64,000 nt of DNA from Nioella ostreopsis (GTDB lineage: Bacteria; Pseudomonadota; Alphaproteobacteria; Rhodobacterales; Rhodobacteraceae). Below are positions 1 through 8,684 of this stretch, in pieces. Each line of letters starts with the position of its first letter. Position 1 is the stretch's first letter. Below the pieces are notes generated by a model that saw only the letters and a program-made list of their open reading frames with translations, made no database searches and was not told where the DNA came from. The stretch is taken from assembly GCF_004000255.1 (NCBI RefSeq), contig NZ_RCIQ01000005.1, positions 124,001 through 188,000 of the forward strand. Direction: 5' to 3'. The position numbers and the translations under genes are program-made.

Positions 1-1955
1 TCCGACCAGCCGCAGAGCGGCGAGCGAAGCACGGCGGCGAGCGACAGGTTATCCTCGGGCGTCGCCAGAAAGGACAGAAGTGCCGTCAGATCCTTGACCG
101 CGAGTTCGGCGGCCAGCCGCATCCGGTCGGCCCCGGCGATCGGCAGGCCCTGTTCCTTGATCGCGGCGATGAGTTCGTGAAACAGGTCCGACCGGCGCTG
201 TACGAGGATCAGGATATCGCCCGCCGTGACGGGGCGGCGCTGGCCCTCGACGGTGACAGGCGTGCCGGTCTGGATCATGCGCTTGATCTCGCCCGCTATG
301 GCGCGGGCCAGCACCACCGAATGATGGTGATCGGCGCGTTGATCGACGGGATCGTCCCAGTCGGGCTTTTCCTCGCTGTCCGCCTTTTCGACCACGGGCC
401 AGATATCGACGCGTCCGGGCAGGTTCTGCTTGAAGGCGATATGGGTGACATCCTGCCCCACCCCGGCACTGGCCGCCCCTTTGAAGACCTCGTCCACGAG
501 GCGCAGGATCGGCGGGGCAGACCGGAAGGAATGGGCCAGCGCGCAGGACTGGAACGCGGCCTCTGCGTCTTGCAGGCGGGCGGCGAAATGGTTGCGCATC
601 CGGTCGAACCCGTCGGGGTCGGCACCCTGGAAGGAATAGATCGACTGCTTCTTGTCACCGACGACGAAGATTGTCCGGTCCACATCGGCCCGCGCGCCCG
701 ATCCGGCGGCGAATTCCTCGGCCAGTTGCGCGACGATATCCCATTGGGCGGGCGAGGTATCCTGCGCCTCATCCACGAGGATGTGGTCGATGCCGCCATC
801 AAGGCGGAAGAGCACCCATTGCGCGACACCGCTATTGGCCAGCAGACGGCGGGTGGCGAGGATCAGGTCGTCGAAATCAAGCCAGCCGAGCGTAGCCTTG
901 GCGGCGTCATAGGCGGGCAGGAAGCCCTGTGCGAAACGGTGCAGCGCGCGGGTTTTTTCGGCGGCGAGGAGGGCGCGGCGGATCGGGCGGGCCTCTGCCA
1001 GGCGCAGCATCAGCGCCTCCAGCGGGTCGTGGATGGCCGACATCTTGGCCCAGATGGGTTTCGTGGGGAAACTGCCGATCTTGGGGCTGTCGGGGGTCTT
1101 GGTTTTGGAGCCGGTGAGGAAGACCTCTTCCAGCGTTGCGATATCGGTCAGCCCCGGATCGTCCCAGTTGATCGCTGACAGCCGCCGGTGATTGGCGCCC
1201 TGATTGCGGTTGTCGGGGTCGAGATTCTGGCGGACGACATGGCAGATATCGCGTTCGTCGCCGTGGAAGACATGGGCGATCAGGTCGGCGGTGGTGTAGT
1301 CTTTGGGCAGGTCGAACCAGGCCATGATATCGGCATCGGGCCAGTCGTTCTCGAACGCCAGCCGCTTGCCCAGAAGCGCACGGATGAGCGGCATGGGATC
1401 GTCGCCCGAGACATGGGCGGCCAGCGCATCGACGGCACCTTGACCGTCGCCCTCGGCCAGACCGTCCAGCACGTCGGCACAGAGCATCGCCTGCGCGCGT
1501 TCGTCCATTTCGGTGAAGTTGGGGGCGACCCCGGCCTCCAGCGGGAAGCGGCGCAGGACGGCGGAGCAGAAGGAGTGGATGGTCTGGATCTTGAGGCCGC
1601 CGGGTGTCTCGATCGCGCGGGCGAAGAGCGTGCGGGCATGGGATAGAAGCGCGGGGGTCAGTGTGCCCGCGTCCATGCCCAGATGCAGCAGGTCGTGGCC
1701 CAGATCCGCATCGGGCTTCATCGCCCATTCGCCGAGCCGCTTGAACAGGCGGTTCTGCATCTCGGACGCGGCGGCCTTGGTATAGGTCAGGCAGAGGATG
1801 CGCTCGGGCGGAACATCTTGTAGAAGAAGTCGCGCAACGCGGTCGGTCAGCACCCGGGTCTTGCCGCTGCCCGCATTGGCCGACAGCCAGGTGGACGCCG
1901 AAGGGTTGGCGGCGGTGATCTGGGCGGTGGTGGCCTCGTCGAACTGGATGCTCAT
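1..1955 (-). CDS. addA: Double-strand break repair helicase AddA (C-terminal part outside window)
   Basis: UvrD/RecB-type superfamily 1 helicase subunit of the AddAB helicase-nuclease, which resects DNA double-strand ends for RecA loading. The N-terminal 651 codons lie in the window and the frame stays open to the left edge. The Walker A motif ANAGSGKT is at residues 26-33, followed by the helicase Ia-like LTYTKAA near residue 57. A Walker B motif, LVDEAQDTSP, lies near residue 390. The start ATG overlaps the addB stop in an ATGA arrangement, so the two subunits are probably translationally coupled. The C-terminal nuclease domain expected of AddA falls outside the window and cannot be checked. 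Identification rests on these motifs and on the adjacent addB. Confidence 0.93.
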   Translation of the reverse strand, partial: MSIQFDEATTAQITAANPSASTWLSANAGSGKTRVLTDRVARLLLQDVPPERILCLTYTKAAASEMQNRLFKRLGEWAMKPDADLGHDLLHLGMDAGTLTPALLSHARTLFARAIETPGGLKIQTIHSFCSAVLRRFPLEAGVAPNFTEMDERAQAMLCADVLDGLAEGDGQGAVDALAAHVSGDDPMPLIRALLGKRLAFENDWPDADIMAWFDLPKDYTTADLIAHVFHGDERDICHVVRQNLDPDNRNQGANHRRLSAINWDDPGLTDIATLEEVFLTGSKTKTPDSPKIGSFPTKPIWAKMSAIHDPLEALMLRLAEARPIRRALLAAEKTRALHRFAQGFLPAYDAAKATLGWLDFDDLILATRRLLANSGVAQWVLFRLDGGIDHILVDEAQDTSPAQWDIVAQLAEEFAAGSGARADVDRTIFVVGDKKQSIYSFQGADPDGFDRMRNHFAARLQDAEAAFQSCALAHSFRSAPPILRLVDEVFKGAASAGVGQDVTHIAFKQNLPGRVDIWPVVEKADSEEKPDWDDPVDQRADHHHSVVLARAIAGEIKRMIQTGTPVTVEGQRRPVTAGDILILVQRRSDLFHELIAAIKEQGLPIAGADRMRLAAELAVKDLTALLSFLATPEDNLSLAAVLRSPLCGWS

Positions 1956-4906
1956 CGGCCCACCTTCACGGTTTCGGCAGCCATGGTTTCATCCCATTCC
2001 CCGAACCGGGCAAGGTGATCATAGTCGCCTTCGAACAACACCTTCTCCATCGCACGGCGAGAGGTGAAGCCGTTGCTTTCATTCAGATAATGGTCGAGCA
2101 GTTTGCCAAAGCCTTCGGTGATCTCGGCAACCTCTCCGGGCGTCACGGGATGGTCGCGCACATCGCCCCCGGACCCGAGCGCCACATAGGCGATGAGGGC
2201 GGTTTCCATCGGCTCACCAAACGCGCCTTTCGCGGCCATCGCGGCCTCCAGCCAGAGCTGTTTGTTGAACGCCTTTTCCTGATCCTTGGAGGGTGCGCTG
2301 CCGGTCTTGTAATCATATATAAGAATTCGCCCATCTGGGGCCTTGTCGATCCGGTCGGCGGTGCCGGTCAGGGTGAAACCGGGCGCGCCAAGCTCAGCTT
2401 GTCCTTCCTCTTCCAGCTTCCACGGGGTGCCCAGGGCGCGGCGCTCCCGCTCGGTCGCGATGAACCACGGCGCGATCTTCTCGATCCGGGCGCGCCAGAG
2501 GCGGCGGGCGGCGGGCCAGGGGGCGGTGTCCTCCAGCACCTCGTCGGCAATCTGCAACAGCAGCGCCTCGGGCTGATCGGGCAGGCTGTCCCAGGTGGCC
2601 TTGATGAACCGGCGCAGAACGTCATGCAGAATGGTGCCGCGCAGGGGGGCGTCCGGTGACTGCCGCAGCGGGTCGAGCGGTTTGAGGTCCAGCACCTTGC
2701 GAGCATAGACCCAATAGGGATCGCGGATCAGCTTTTCGACCTGCGTGACCGAAAGGCTGTTGGGGCGTTGTTCGGCGGGCGGCGCGGGCGCGGGGCGCTT
2801 GGCAGGGGCGATGCGGGCGGCGTGGTCGTCCAGCCGGTCGGCCAGCGCCAGCCAGTCGCGGCCACGGGCCTGCATGTCTTCCAGCGCAGCCAAGCTTTCC
2901 GCGCTTGCGCCCTTCATCAGGTTCACGATCCGGTTGAGCCAGCGCGACGGCACGGTTTCCGTTTCCGCATCGCGTTTGGCGCGGCACAGCCAGACCTCCG
3001 CCCCCGTCACCGATTGCTGAAAATCATGGGCCGAGAGGCCAATCACCCGGTCGGGCAAGCGCAGCCCCGCCTTGGCGCGCATCCAGCGATTGAGCCAAGG
3101 ATCAGCCCCCGGCGCAGAGGGCCAGGAGCCTTCATTGAGCCCCGCCAGAATGACCAGATCGGCGCCCATCACCCGCGCCTCCAACGTGCCCCAGATCATG
3201 ATGTCGGGATGCGGGGCCAGCGGGTCGCGCGCCTCTTCCTCGCGCAGCACGGCCCCCACGAAATCGCGATATTCAGCGGCGGTCATGGTGCCGCCCGCGT
3301 CGGCCTCCCGCTCCAGCGCCTGCATCTGGGCAAGGGCCTTTTCACCCTCATCCTTCTGCCAGAGCGCCCCTGCGCCCTCCGCCCCCGGTCCTGCGGCCAG
3401 AAGCTGAGCCGCTGCCAGATGCCGCGCGAGATGATCGGCCAGCGGCTGCGGCCCTGGCGCGTGCAGGCTCAGCGCCGCATCGGCGACCCAGGTGGCCCAC
3501 GCCATCGCGCCCGGATCGGTCTCGCGTTTCGCGGCCCAATCCACCAGATCGGCACGGGTCGGGAAGGGCAGCTTGCCGCGCAGCTTTTGCAGTTCCAGAT
3601 CACGGGTGCGGCGCAGATGCTCGCCCCGGTCGTCGCGGCCTGAATGAGTCAGCGGGTGTTTCAGCAGAACCAGCAGATCCTCTGCCGTCATTCGCGCGGC
3701 AAGCCCGCCCGCGACGTGCAGCAGCAGCCGCCCCGGAGCGGTCTGCGACAGGGGTTCACCGGCGGAATCGTCGGGCTCGATCCGCCAGCGGTCCAACGCC
3801 GCCGTGACCTGCCGGGTCAGCGCCCGGTCTGGGCTGATCAGCGCGGCGCGTTTGCCCTCGTCGATGGCACGGCGCAGGCGCAGGGCGATGACGGCGGCCT
3901 CCAGTTGCGGACTGGCGGCCTCGATCAGGGTGAGGGATTGCGCGGCCTCAGCCACATCGGTCAGTTTGGGGCCTTCCTCCAGCCATTGATCCGTCACCGG
4001 TGCGGGGCGCAAGGCGAGTGAAATCAGCCGGTTGCGGGCGGGATTCGCGGGCGCGTCGCTGCCCCAGAGCTGCACATCGCAGGGATGCATCCCCACCCGC
4101 GCGGCAAAGCTTGCAAACCGAAACTGCGGGTGATCCTCGCCGCCGCTGAGGCTGTCGCCCATCTGATCGGTCAGCCGGTCCCAGACCGCGCGCGGCTGGT
4201 CGAAGTCGAACCCCGGCAGGACCACCGCACCTTGCGGCAGGCGCGCTACAGCCTCCATGAACCGGGCCGTGGGGCCGCGCGACCCGGTGGAGCCTGCGAC
4301 GATGATCGGGTGATCGGGCGGGGCCACGGACCACAGCGACACCAGCCGGGCGACCACGGCGGCCTGCCGCGCCTCGACCGACATATGGTCTTCGCTGCCC
4401 GCGAAATAGGGCGCGACGATGCCGAGAAACTTTTGCGAGCGCTGCCAATGGGCGGAATGGTTGCCGACGTCGAGCCCCGCGACCGTGTCCGGCGTAACCA
4501 TCTCCTCCTGCATCTCACCCATGAGATCGGCGAGGCTGTCGGACAGGCCATAGAGCGAGGATCGCGGTGCGAGGTCCGGTTCGCGGTCCAGCAGCGCCGA
4601 GACGGTCTGCGACAATTGCAGCCGCAACCGCAAGGGCGAGATCGCGGGCGGCAGGCCCGACATGTCGGGTCGGCGGGCGAGGTCCGTCACCAGCTTGATC
4701 TGCGGCAGGAAGCCTGCGCCCTTTTCGGCATAGATCGCGCGCAGGCGGCGTTGTGTGCGGGCGGTGTTCACGTAGATCTCCACCCGCGCCAGCGCGTGCG
4801 GTGGCTGGCCCTTCAGACGCTCGGCCACGCCTTTGACCAGCGCGGCGGTGAAATCGACACCCAAGGGCGTGGCAAAGACGCGGGGGGTGGGCGTTCTATC
4901 AAACAT
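1952..4906 (-). CDS. addB: Double-strand break repair protein AddB
   Basis: Second subunit of the AddAB helicase-nuclease (984 residues, alphaproteobacterial AddB type). The C-terminal RecB-family nuclease core is visible: a TGTADRID segment followed by IYDYKTG, which supplies the metal-binding Asp and the catalytic Lys. A cysteine-poor, helicase-like body precedes it. The start overlaps the murU stop by 8 nt (ATGTTTGA) and the stop overlaps the addA start by 4 nt, so the gene sits inside a tightly coupled operon. Role in double-strand-break resection is known for the family. AddB proteins vary much in sequence; the pairing with AddA and the nuclease motif make the call firm. Confidence 0.93.
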   Translation of the reverse strand: MFDRTPTPRVFATPLGVDFTAALVKGVAERLKGQPPHALARVEIYVNTARTQRRLRAIYAEKGAGFLPQIKLVTDLARRPDMSGLPPAISPLRLRLQLSQTVSALLDREPDLAPRSSLYGLSDSLADLMGEMQEEMVTPDTVAGLDVGNHSAHWQRSQKFLGIVAPYFAGSEDHMSVEARQAAVVARLVSLWSVAPPDHPIIVAGSTGSRGPTARFMEAVARLPQGAVVLPGFDFDQPRAVWDRLTDQMGDSLSGGEDHPQFRFASFAARVGMHPCDVQLWGSDAPANPARNRLISLALRPAPVTDQWLEEGPKLTDVAEAAQSLTLIEAASPQLEAAVIALRLRRAIDEGKRAALISPDRALTRQVTAALDRWRIEPDDSAGEPLSQTAPGRLLLHVAGGLAARMTAEDLLVLLKHPLTHSGRDDRGEHLRRTRDLELQKLRGKLPFPTRADLVDWAAKRETDPGAMAWATWVADAALSLHAPGPQPLADHLARHLAAAQLLAAGPGAEGAGALWQKDEGEKALAQMQALEREADAGGTMTAAEYRDFVGAVLREEEARDPLAPHPDIMIWGTLEARVMGADLVILAGLNEGSWPSAPGADPWLNRWMRAKAGLRLPDRVIGLSAHDFQQSVTGAEVWLCRAKRDAETETVPSRWLNRIVNLMKGASAESLAALEDMQARGRDWLALADRLDDHAARIAPAKRPAPAPPAEQRPNSLSVTQVEKLIRDPYWVYARKVLDLKPLDPLRQSPDAPLRGTILHDVLRRFIKATWDSLPDQPEALLLQIADEVLEDTAPWPAARRLWRARIEKIAPWFIATERERRALGTPWKLEEEGQAELGAPGFTLTGTADRIDKAPDGRILIYDYKTGSAPSKDQEKAFNKQLWLEAAMAAKGAFGEPMETALIAYVALGSGGDVRDHPVTPGEVAEITEGFGKLLDHYLNESNGFTSRRAMEKVLFEGDYDHLARFGEWDETMAAETVKVGR

Positions 4907-5585
4907 GGGTCACCATTTCCTCGGCCAGTCCGATCCCCTCGGGGTGGCCCACATCGGCCCAATGCCCCGGATAGGGCGTACCGAACATCCTGCCCCCGGC
5001 CATCGCCGCGCGCCAGACCTCATGCAGGGAAAATGGCCCCTCGGGATAGCCCTGCAAGAGCTGCGCTTTCAGGATCTGCGCGCCGGTATAGACCTCTCCC
5101 GCCTTGTCCCAACTGAGCCTGCCCTGCGCGTCACGGGCGAAATCGCCCCCCGCCTGCCGCCCCACGGCGCGCGATTGCGGGACCATAAGGGCCAGTACGT
5201 CCATTGTTTCGGGGGTCCATGCGGCAGCCAGCGCGGCCAGCGCATTGGGGCCGGACCAGACCGCATCGGCGTTTAGCGTGAAAATGGTCTGGGCCTCCAG
5301 CAGAGGCAGGGCGTGACGGATGCCGCCGGCACTGTCGAGAATCTCCGGCTGTTCTTCGGAGAACGCTGCATCCGTCATTCCGTTCAGATAGCTGCGCATC
5401 TGGTCCGCATGGTAGTGGCCGTTCACAACGATCCGCTCCACTCCCGCGCCGCGTGCCTGTTCCAAGGCGTGGTCGATCAGGGGCCGCCCCGCGACCGGGA
5501 TCAGCGGTTTTGGCCGGGTCTGGGTCAGTGCGCCCATCCTTGTGCCGAACCCGGCGGCGAGGATCATGCAGGCGGGCGGGGTCAT
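4899..5585 (-). CDS. murU: MurNAc-1-phosphate uridylyltransferase (MurU-type nucleotidyltransferase)
   Basis: Sugar-phosphate nucleotidyltransferase of about 228 residues. The signature LAAGFGTRM lies near residue 8, with PKPLIPVAG shortly after; these bind the nucleotide and phosphate. Together with the AmgK kinase encoded immediately upstream (4-nt overlap), this matches the anomeric MurNAc/GlcNAc kinase plus uridylyltransferase pair that recycles peptidoglycan sugars to UDP-MurNAc and bypasses fosfomycin-sensitive de novo synthesis. The in-frame sequence continues upstream to 5777, but the conserved N-terminus begins at the ATG at 5585, which also gives the overlap with amgK. A generic mannose-1-phosphate guanylyltransferase would be the alternative; the pairing with AmgK makes MurU more likely. 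Confidence 0.85.
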   Translation of the reverse strand: MTPPACMILAAGFGTRMGALTQTRPKPLIPVAGRPLIDHALEQARGAGVERIVVNGHYHADQMRSYLNGMTDAAFSEEQPEILDSAGGIRHALPLLEAQTIFTLNADAVWSGPNALAALAAAWTPETMDVLALMVPQSRAVGRQAGGDFARDAQGRLSWDKAGEVYTGAQILKAQLLQGYPEGPFSLHEVWRAAMAGGRMFGTPYPGHWADVGHPEGIGLAEEMVTHV

Positions 5586-6502
5586 GGTCGCAGCGCCGGG
5601 AGAAGGGGTTGCATAACGGCTGCGAGGTCTTCCAGTGCCGGGTGGTTCAGCGCCTCGGTCACATGGGCATAAACGCGCGGCAGATGGGTCAGGTAGGCGG
5701 GCCTGTTTCGCTCTCGCGCCAGACGGCGAAAGACGCCGATGATCCGCAGGTTGCGCTGAAAGCTCAACAGCGCGCATTGGGTGGCGAACGCGTCCCCGTC
5801 CAGATTCAGCGCCTGCACATAGCGGGTTGTCATGGCGGTCGCGATATTGTCGGGAATATCACGACGCGCATCCTTGATGAAGGACACGAGGTCATAGCCC
5901 GGCGGGGCCAGCACCGCGTCCTGAAAATCCAGCAGGCCGACGCGGGTCAGGCCGAGCCTGTCGGGCAACCACAACAGGTTTTCCGCATGCACATCGCGCA
6001 GGGCGGGCACCAGCGGCGCGGTGAAGACGCGGACGAATTGCGCCTGCATTTCCGCCAGGGCGGCGTCGGAATCCGAACCCTCGGGCAGCGCGATCAGGGT
6101 CATCTCCGCCATCACATGCGGGGTCAGAGCCGGAAGGGTCCACCCCTCGCGATTTCGCGCCAGATGGATCAGCACATCGGTGGCGGCAAGGCTGGCCTCG
6201 GGCTGGTCGGGGCCCAGCGCGGTGAAATCGCGGTCGCCAAGATCTTCCAGCAGCATCAGCCCCTTGTCCTTATCGGACCCGATGACCTGAGGTGCCGACA
6301 GCCCCAGCCCGCGCAGCTTGCTGGCGATGCTGAGAAAGGCGTCGAAGGTCGCGCGATCCTCGGGCGGGGCGAGCATCAGAACGGCCCTGGCCGCCCCCAT
6401 GGTCAGACGCTCATAGCGCCGGGCAGAGGCATCGCCCGCCAACGTCTGGCGCCTGGCCGCGCCCCAGCCGATCGCGTTCAGAAACTCCTGCGCGGCGTTC
6501 AT
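5582..6502 (-). CDS. amgK: Anomeric MurNAc/GlcNAc kinase AmgK (aminoglycoside phosphotransferase fold)
   Basis: Cytoplasmic kinase of the APH fold, about 306 residues. The catalytic loop reads DVHAENLLW (brown-box HxxN form) and the metal-binding segment is LLDFQDA, followed by a GYDLVSF stretch typical of small-molecule kinases. In the AmgK/MurU pathway it phosphorylates MurNAc or GlcNAc at C1. The start at the ATG at 6502 overlaps the tsaE stop by 4 nt and the stop overlaps murU by 4 nt. Older annotations call such genes aminoglycoside phosphotransferase; there is no reason here to infer antibiotic resistance. The tsaE-amgK-murU-addBA order is, to my knowledge, common in Rhodobacteraceae. 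Confidence 0.85.
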   Translation of the reverse strand: MNAAQEFLNAIGWGAARRQTLAGDASARRYERLTMGAARAVLMLAPPEDRATFDAFLSIASKLRGLGLSAPQVIGSDKDKGLMLLEDLGDRDFTALGPDQPEASLAATDVLIHLARNREGWTLPALTPHVMAEMTLIALPEGSDSDAALAEMQAQFVRVFTAPLVPALRDVHAENLLWLPDRLGLTRVGLLDFQDAVLAPPGYDLVSFIKDARRDIPDNIATAMTTRYVQALNLDGDAFATQCALLSFQRNLRIIGVFRRLARERNRPAYLTHLPRVYAHVTEALNHPALEDLAAVMQPLLPALRP

Positions 6503-7002
6503 GCGGGCACCAGCGCGCTTAGCCGTTCGACCCAGAGATCGGCGCGGTCGGAGGAGATCGTCAACGCCCGCGCATCGTCCTGCCCCGGCACCATCCGCAG
6601 TGACAGCCACAGGGCGCGGGCAGGCATTTCATCGCCCAACCGGTCGGGCCATTCCACAAGGCAGATCGCGCTGTCAAAGGCGTCGGTCAGGCCCAGTTCA
6701 TCGACCTCTTGCGGATCGCTCAGGCGATAAAGGTCGGCATGCCAGATCTCGTGGCCACCAGCCTCGTAGGTCTGGACCAGCGTGAAGGTGGGGGACGGCA
6801 CGTCTTCCACCCGTCCCTCTGCCGCTTGCAGGTGCTGGATCAGCGACCGCGCGAAATGGGTCTTTCCGGCCCCGAGATCACCGTCGAGACACAGGATATC
6901 GCCCGGCTTCAGCCGGTCTGCCAGATCCGCAGCCAGCCGCGAAGTGGCCTCTGGCGAGGGCAGCGTGGTTTCGGCAAGAACGGGGCGCGCGGGGCTTGGC
7001 AT
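6499..7002 (-). CDS. tsaE: tRNA threonylcarbamoyladenosine biosynthesis ATPase TsaE
   Basis: Small P-loop ATPase (167 residues) needed with TsaB, TsaC and TsaD for the t6A37 modification of ANN-decoding tRNAs. The Walker A motif GDLGAGKTHFAR lies near residue 45. The downstream LYRLSDPQEVDELGL element is characteristic of TsaE. It is the first gene of the overlapping minus-strand chain tsaE-amgK-murU-addB-addA and is separated by 49 bp from the PAS-domain gene upstream. A methionine at 7002 gives the usual length. Confidence 0.93.
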   Translation of the reverse strand: MPSPARPVLAETTLPSPEATSRLAADLADRLKPGDILCLDGDLGAGKTHFARSLIQHLQAAEGRVEDVPSPTFTLVQTYEAGGHEIWHADLYRLSDPQEVDELGLTDAFDSAICLVEWPDRLGDEMPARALWLSLRMVPGQDDARALTISSDRADLWVERLSALVPA

Positions 7003-7051
7003 GGGCGCGAGTTTATCAAGGCCCCGCCGGGCCGCAACCGCGCCCGCGCCC

Positions 7052-8623
7052 TCAGCCCGAGGAAATCAGCGCCGCCTCCGGCTCGGCCTCCGGGTCCGGG
7101 CCGGGCAATGGCAACGGCGCGGTGCCGGTCTGGAAGGCCACGAGGCTCGCGCCGCCTTTCAAGGGCGCCATCCGGCACACGAGGCAGCCGCCATCCGTCA
7201 GGACCACCCGATCCGCCCAGGCGCTGCGGTTGGCATAGCCGCCGACGAAGTCGCGAATCTCTCCCCATAGGGGCGTGGGCGCGCAGGCCGCCTGCCAATG
7301 GGCTGTCGCCTCCGACACTGTTGCGGGGTCGCCCGGCCAAAGCGTCCGATAGGCGCGGTTGCCCATGACGAAGCGTCCATCGCGGGAAAACACCGCCATC
7401 GCTTCGGCATTGTCATCCAGCACCGATTGATAGAGGTCTAGATCGCCGCGAAACTTGCGGGTCAGAGTCACCTCCTGGCTGATATCCTCAAAGAGGAACG
7501 CCACCGCGCCATCGGCATGGGGCCTGCCGATGACGCGGAAGGTCTGGCCGTTGGGCAGGCTCCACAGCTCCTGGTAGGTGCCATCGCGCGCGGCCTGTTC
7601 CAGCTCGCCCAGTCCAGCGCGCCAGGCCTGATAGTTCTTAGGCTCCGGCATCCTCTGCTTTTCGCGCAGCTTGTCGAGGAAGGCGAACAGATCGGGCCGC
7701 GCCGACAACCAGTCCGCGGGCAGCGTCGACAGCGACACGAGCGCCGGGTTGAACAGCACCAGCTGCCGCTGCTTGTCGAAAATCGCCAGCCCGATGGGCA
7801 GATGGGCAAAGGTGCGCGACAGGGTCTGCACGAAATCGCGCAGCGCGATTTCGGCGGCCACGACCCGGTCGATGGGTTGCGCCGAAAAGAGCTGACCACT
7901 GCGATAGCCACGGCATGTGAGGTCGAACCAGCGCAGAGCATCCGCGTCCAGCGACATCCGCCGGGTCTGGCCTTCGGTCAGCGGATCGTCCGCGTCGAAC
8001 AGGTTGCGAATCGGCCAGACCAGACCCCCATCGCTGCCTTCGACCCGTTGCAGCATGTCGAAATACGCTTTGTTGGCCCAGATGATCTGACCCGCCGAAT
8101 CCTCCTGCCACAGCAGCATCTGTCCGGCGTCCAGACCGTGGCGCAGCAGGTCCAGCTCCGATTCCAGCGCGTCCAGCCCGGCCTGGTCGATCATCTTGCG
8201 GTCCTGCCCCGGCTCCAGCGAGGCGACGGTGATCAGGCAGCGCCCCTCCGAAATGCGGCCACTGATCGACAGCTCGTCCCCGCCGATCCGGCCAATCAGA
8301 ACGAACCCGTCGCCCCGGTCGCGCAGCGCCTCCATTTTCGCAGCCACATCGGGGTTCAGCGCCGACAGGCTTTCGCGCAGCTCCGCCCAGGCGCCCACCC
8401 GGTCGCTCGGGTCGGTCAGCATTGCGTCGGTGTCATCGAGATCCGACAGCAGATAGCCATCGCGGAAGGCATAGCTTCGGGGCAGGTCCAGCCCGCGCAG
8501 CATGACATGGCGAAACCCGCCCCCGCCGCGAGTCAGCGACATGCCCAGTACGGCGGAAAATCCACCCGCGGCCAGGCTTATCCCCACCAGAAACAGAATC
8601 GTCGTCGGATCAGTCAGTGTCAT
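7052..8623 (-). CDS. Membrane-anchored multi-PAS protein without kinase domain (possibly DivL-like)
   Basis: 523-residue protein with one N-terminal transmembrane segment (about residues 8-30) and at least three PAS-like blocks. These are seen as AGQIIWANKAYFDML near 178-192, LGLAIF/LVLFNPAL-type text near 285-305 and DGRFVMGNRAYR near 415-430. It ends without a HisKA or HATPase domain, so it is not a kinase as encoded. A good Shine-Dalgarno (GGGGACGAA) precedes the ATG at 8623. A consensus CtrA box lies about 50 bp upstream. From memory, a PAS-domain DivL protein that acts on CckA-ChpT-CtrA in Rhodobacter capsulatus is encoded near regB; the DivL assignment here is inference from architecture, neighbourhood and the CtrA box. 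A generic redox- or ligand-sensing PAS protein is the alternative. Confidence 0.7.
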   Translation of the reverse strand: MTLTDPTTILFLVGISLAAGGFSAVLGMSLTRGGGGFRHVMLRGLDLPRSYAFRDGYLLSDLDDTDAMLTDPSDRVGAWAELRESLSALNPDVAAKMEALRDRGDGFVLIGRIGGDELSISGRISEGRCLITVASLEPGQDRKMIDQAGLDALESELDLLRHGLDAGQMLLWQEDSAGQIIWANKAYFDMLQRVEGSDGGLVWPIRNLFDADDPLTEGQTRRMSLDADALRWFDLTCRGYRSGQLFSAQPIDRVVAAEIALRDFVQTLSRTFAHLPIGLAIFDKQRQLVLFNPALVSLSTLPADWLSARPDLFAFLDKLREKQRMPEPKNYQAWRAGLGELEQAARDGTYQELWSLPNGQTFRVIGRPHADGAVAFLFEDISQEVTLTRKFRGDLDLYQSVLDDNAEAMAVFSRDGRFVMGNRAYRTLWPGDPATVSEATAHWQAACAPTPLWGEIRDFVGGYANRSAWADRVVLTDGGCLVCRMAPLKGGASLVAFQTGTAPLPLPGPDPEAEPEAALISSG

Positions 8624-8669
8624 TTCGTCCCCAACACCGCATGGCCTGTGGATAACAACTGATGAATGG

Positions 8670-8684
8670 TTAAGACGGGGTTAA
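8670..8684 (-). promoter_or_regulatory. Consensus CtrA-binding box upstream of the PAS gene
   Basis: TTAA-N7-TTAA with both half-sites perfect. On the minus strand it reads TTAACCCCGTCTTAAC-like, the TTAA-N7-TTAAC consensus known for alphaproteobacterial CtrA. It lies 47-61 bp upstream of the PAS-gene ATG and overlaps the regB stop codon. A DnaA-box-like TGTGGATAA lies between it and the gene at 8647-8655. Binding is inferred. Confidence 0.65.

Noticed and set aside
5582-6502. Aminoglycoside resistance phosphotransferase
   Set aside because: The fold is shared, but the pairing with a MurU-type enzyme makes cell-wall recycling the better reading.
8647-8655. TGTGGATAA, a perfect DnaA box
   Set aside because: A single 9-mer is expected by chance about once in a window this size. 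It is mentioned with the CtrA box but not called as an origin or regulatory site.
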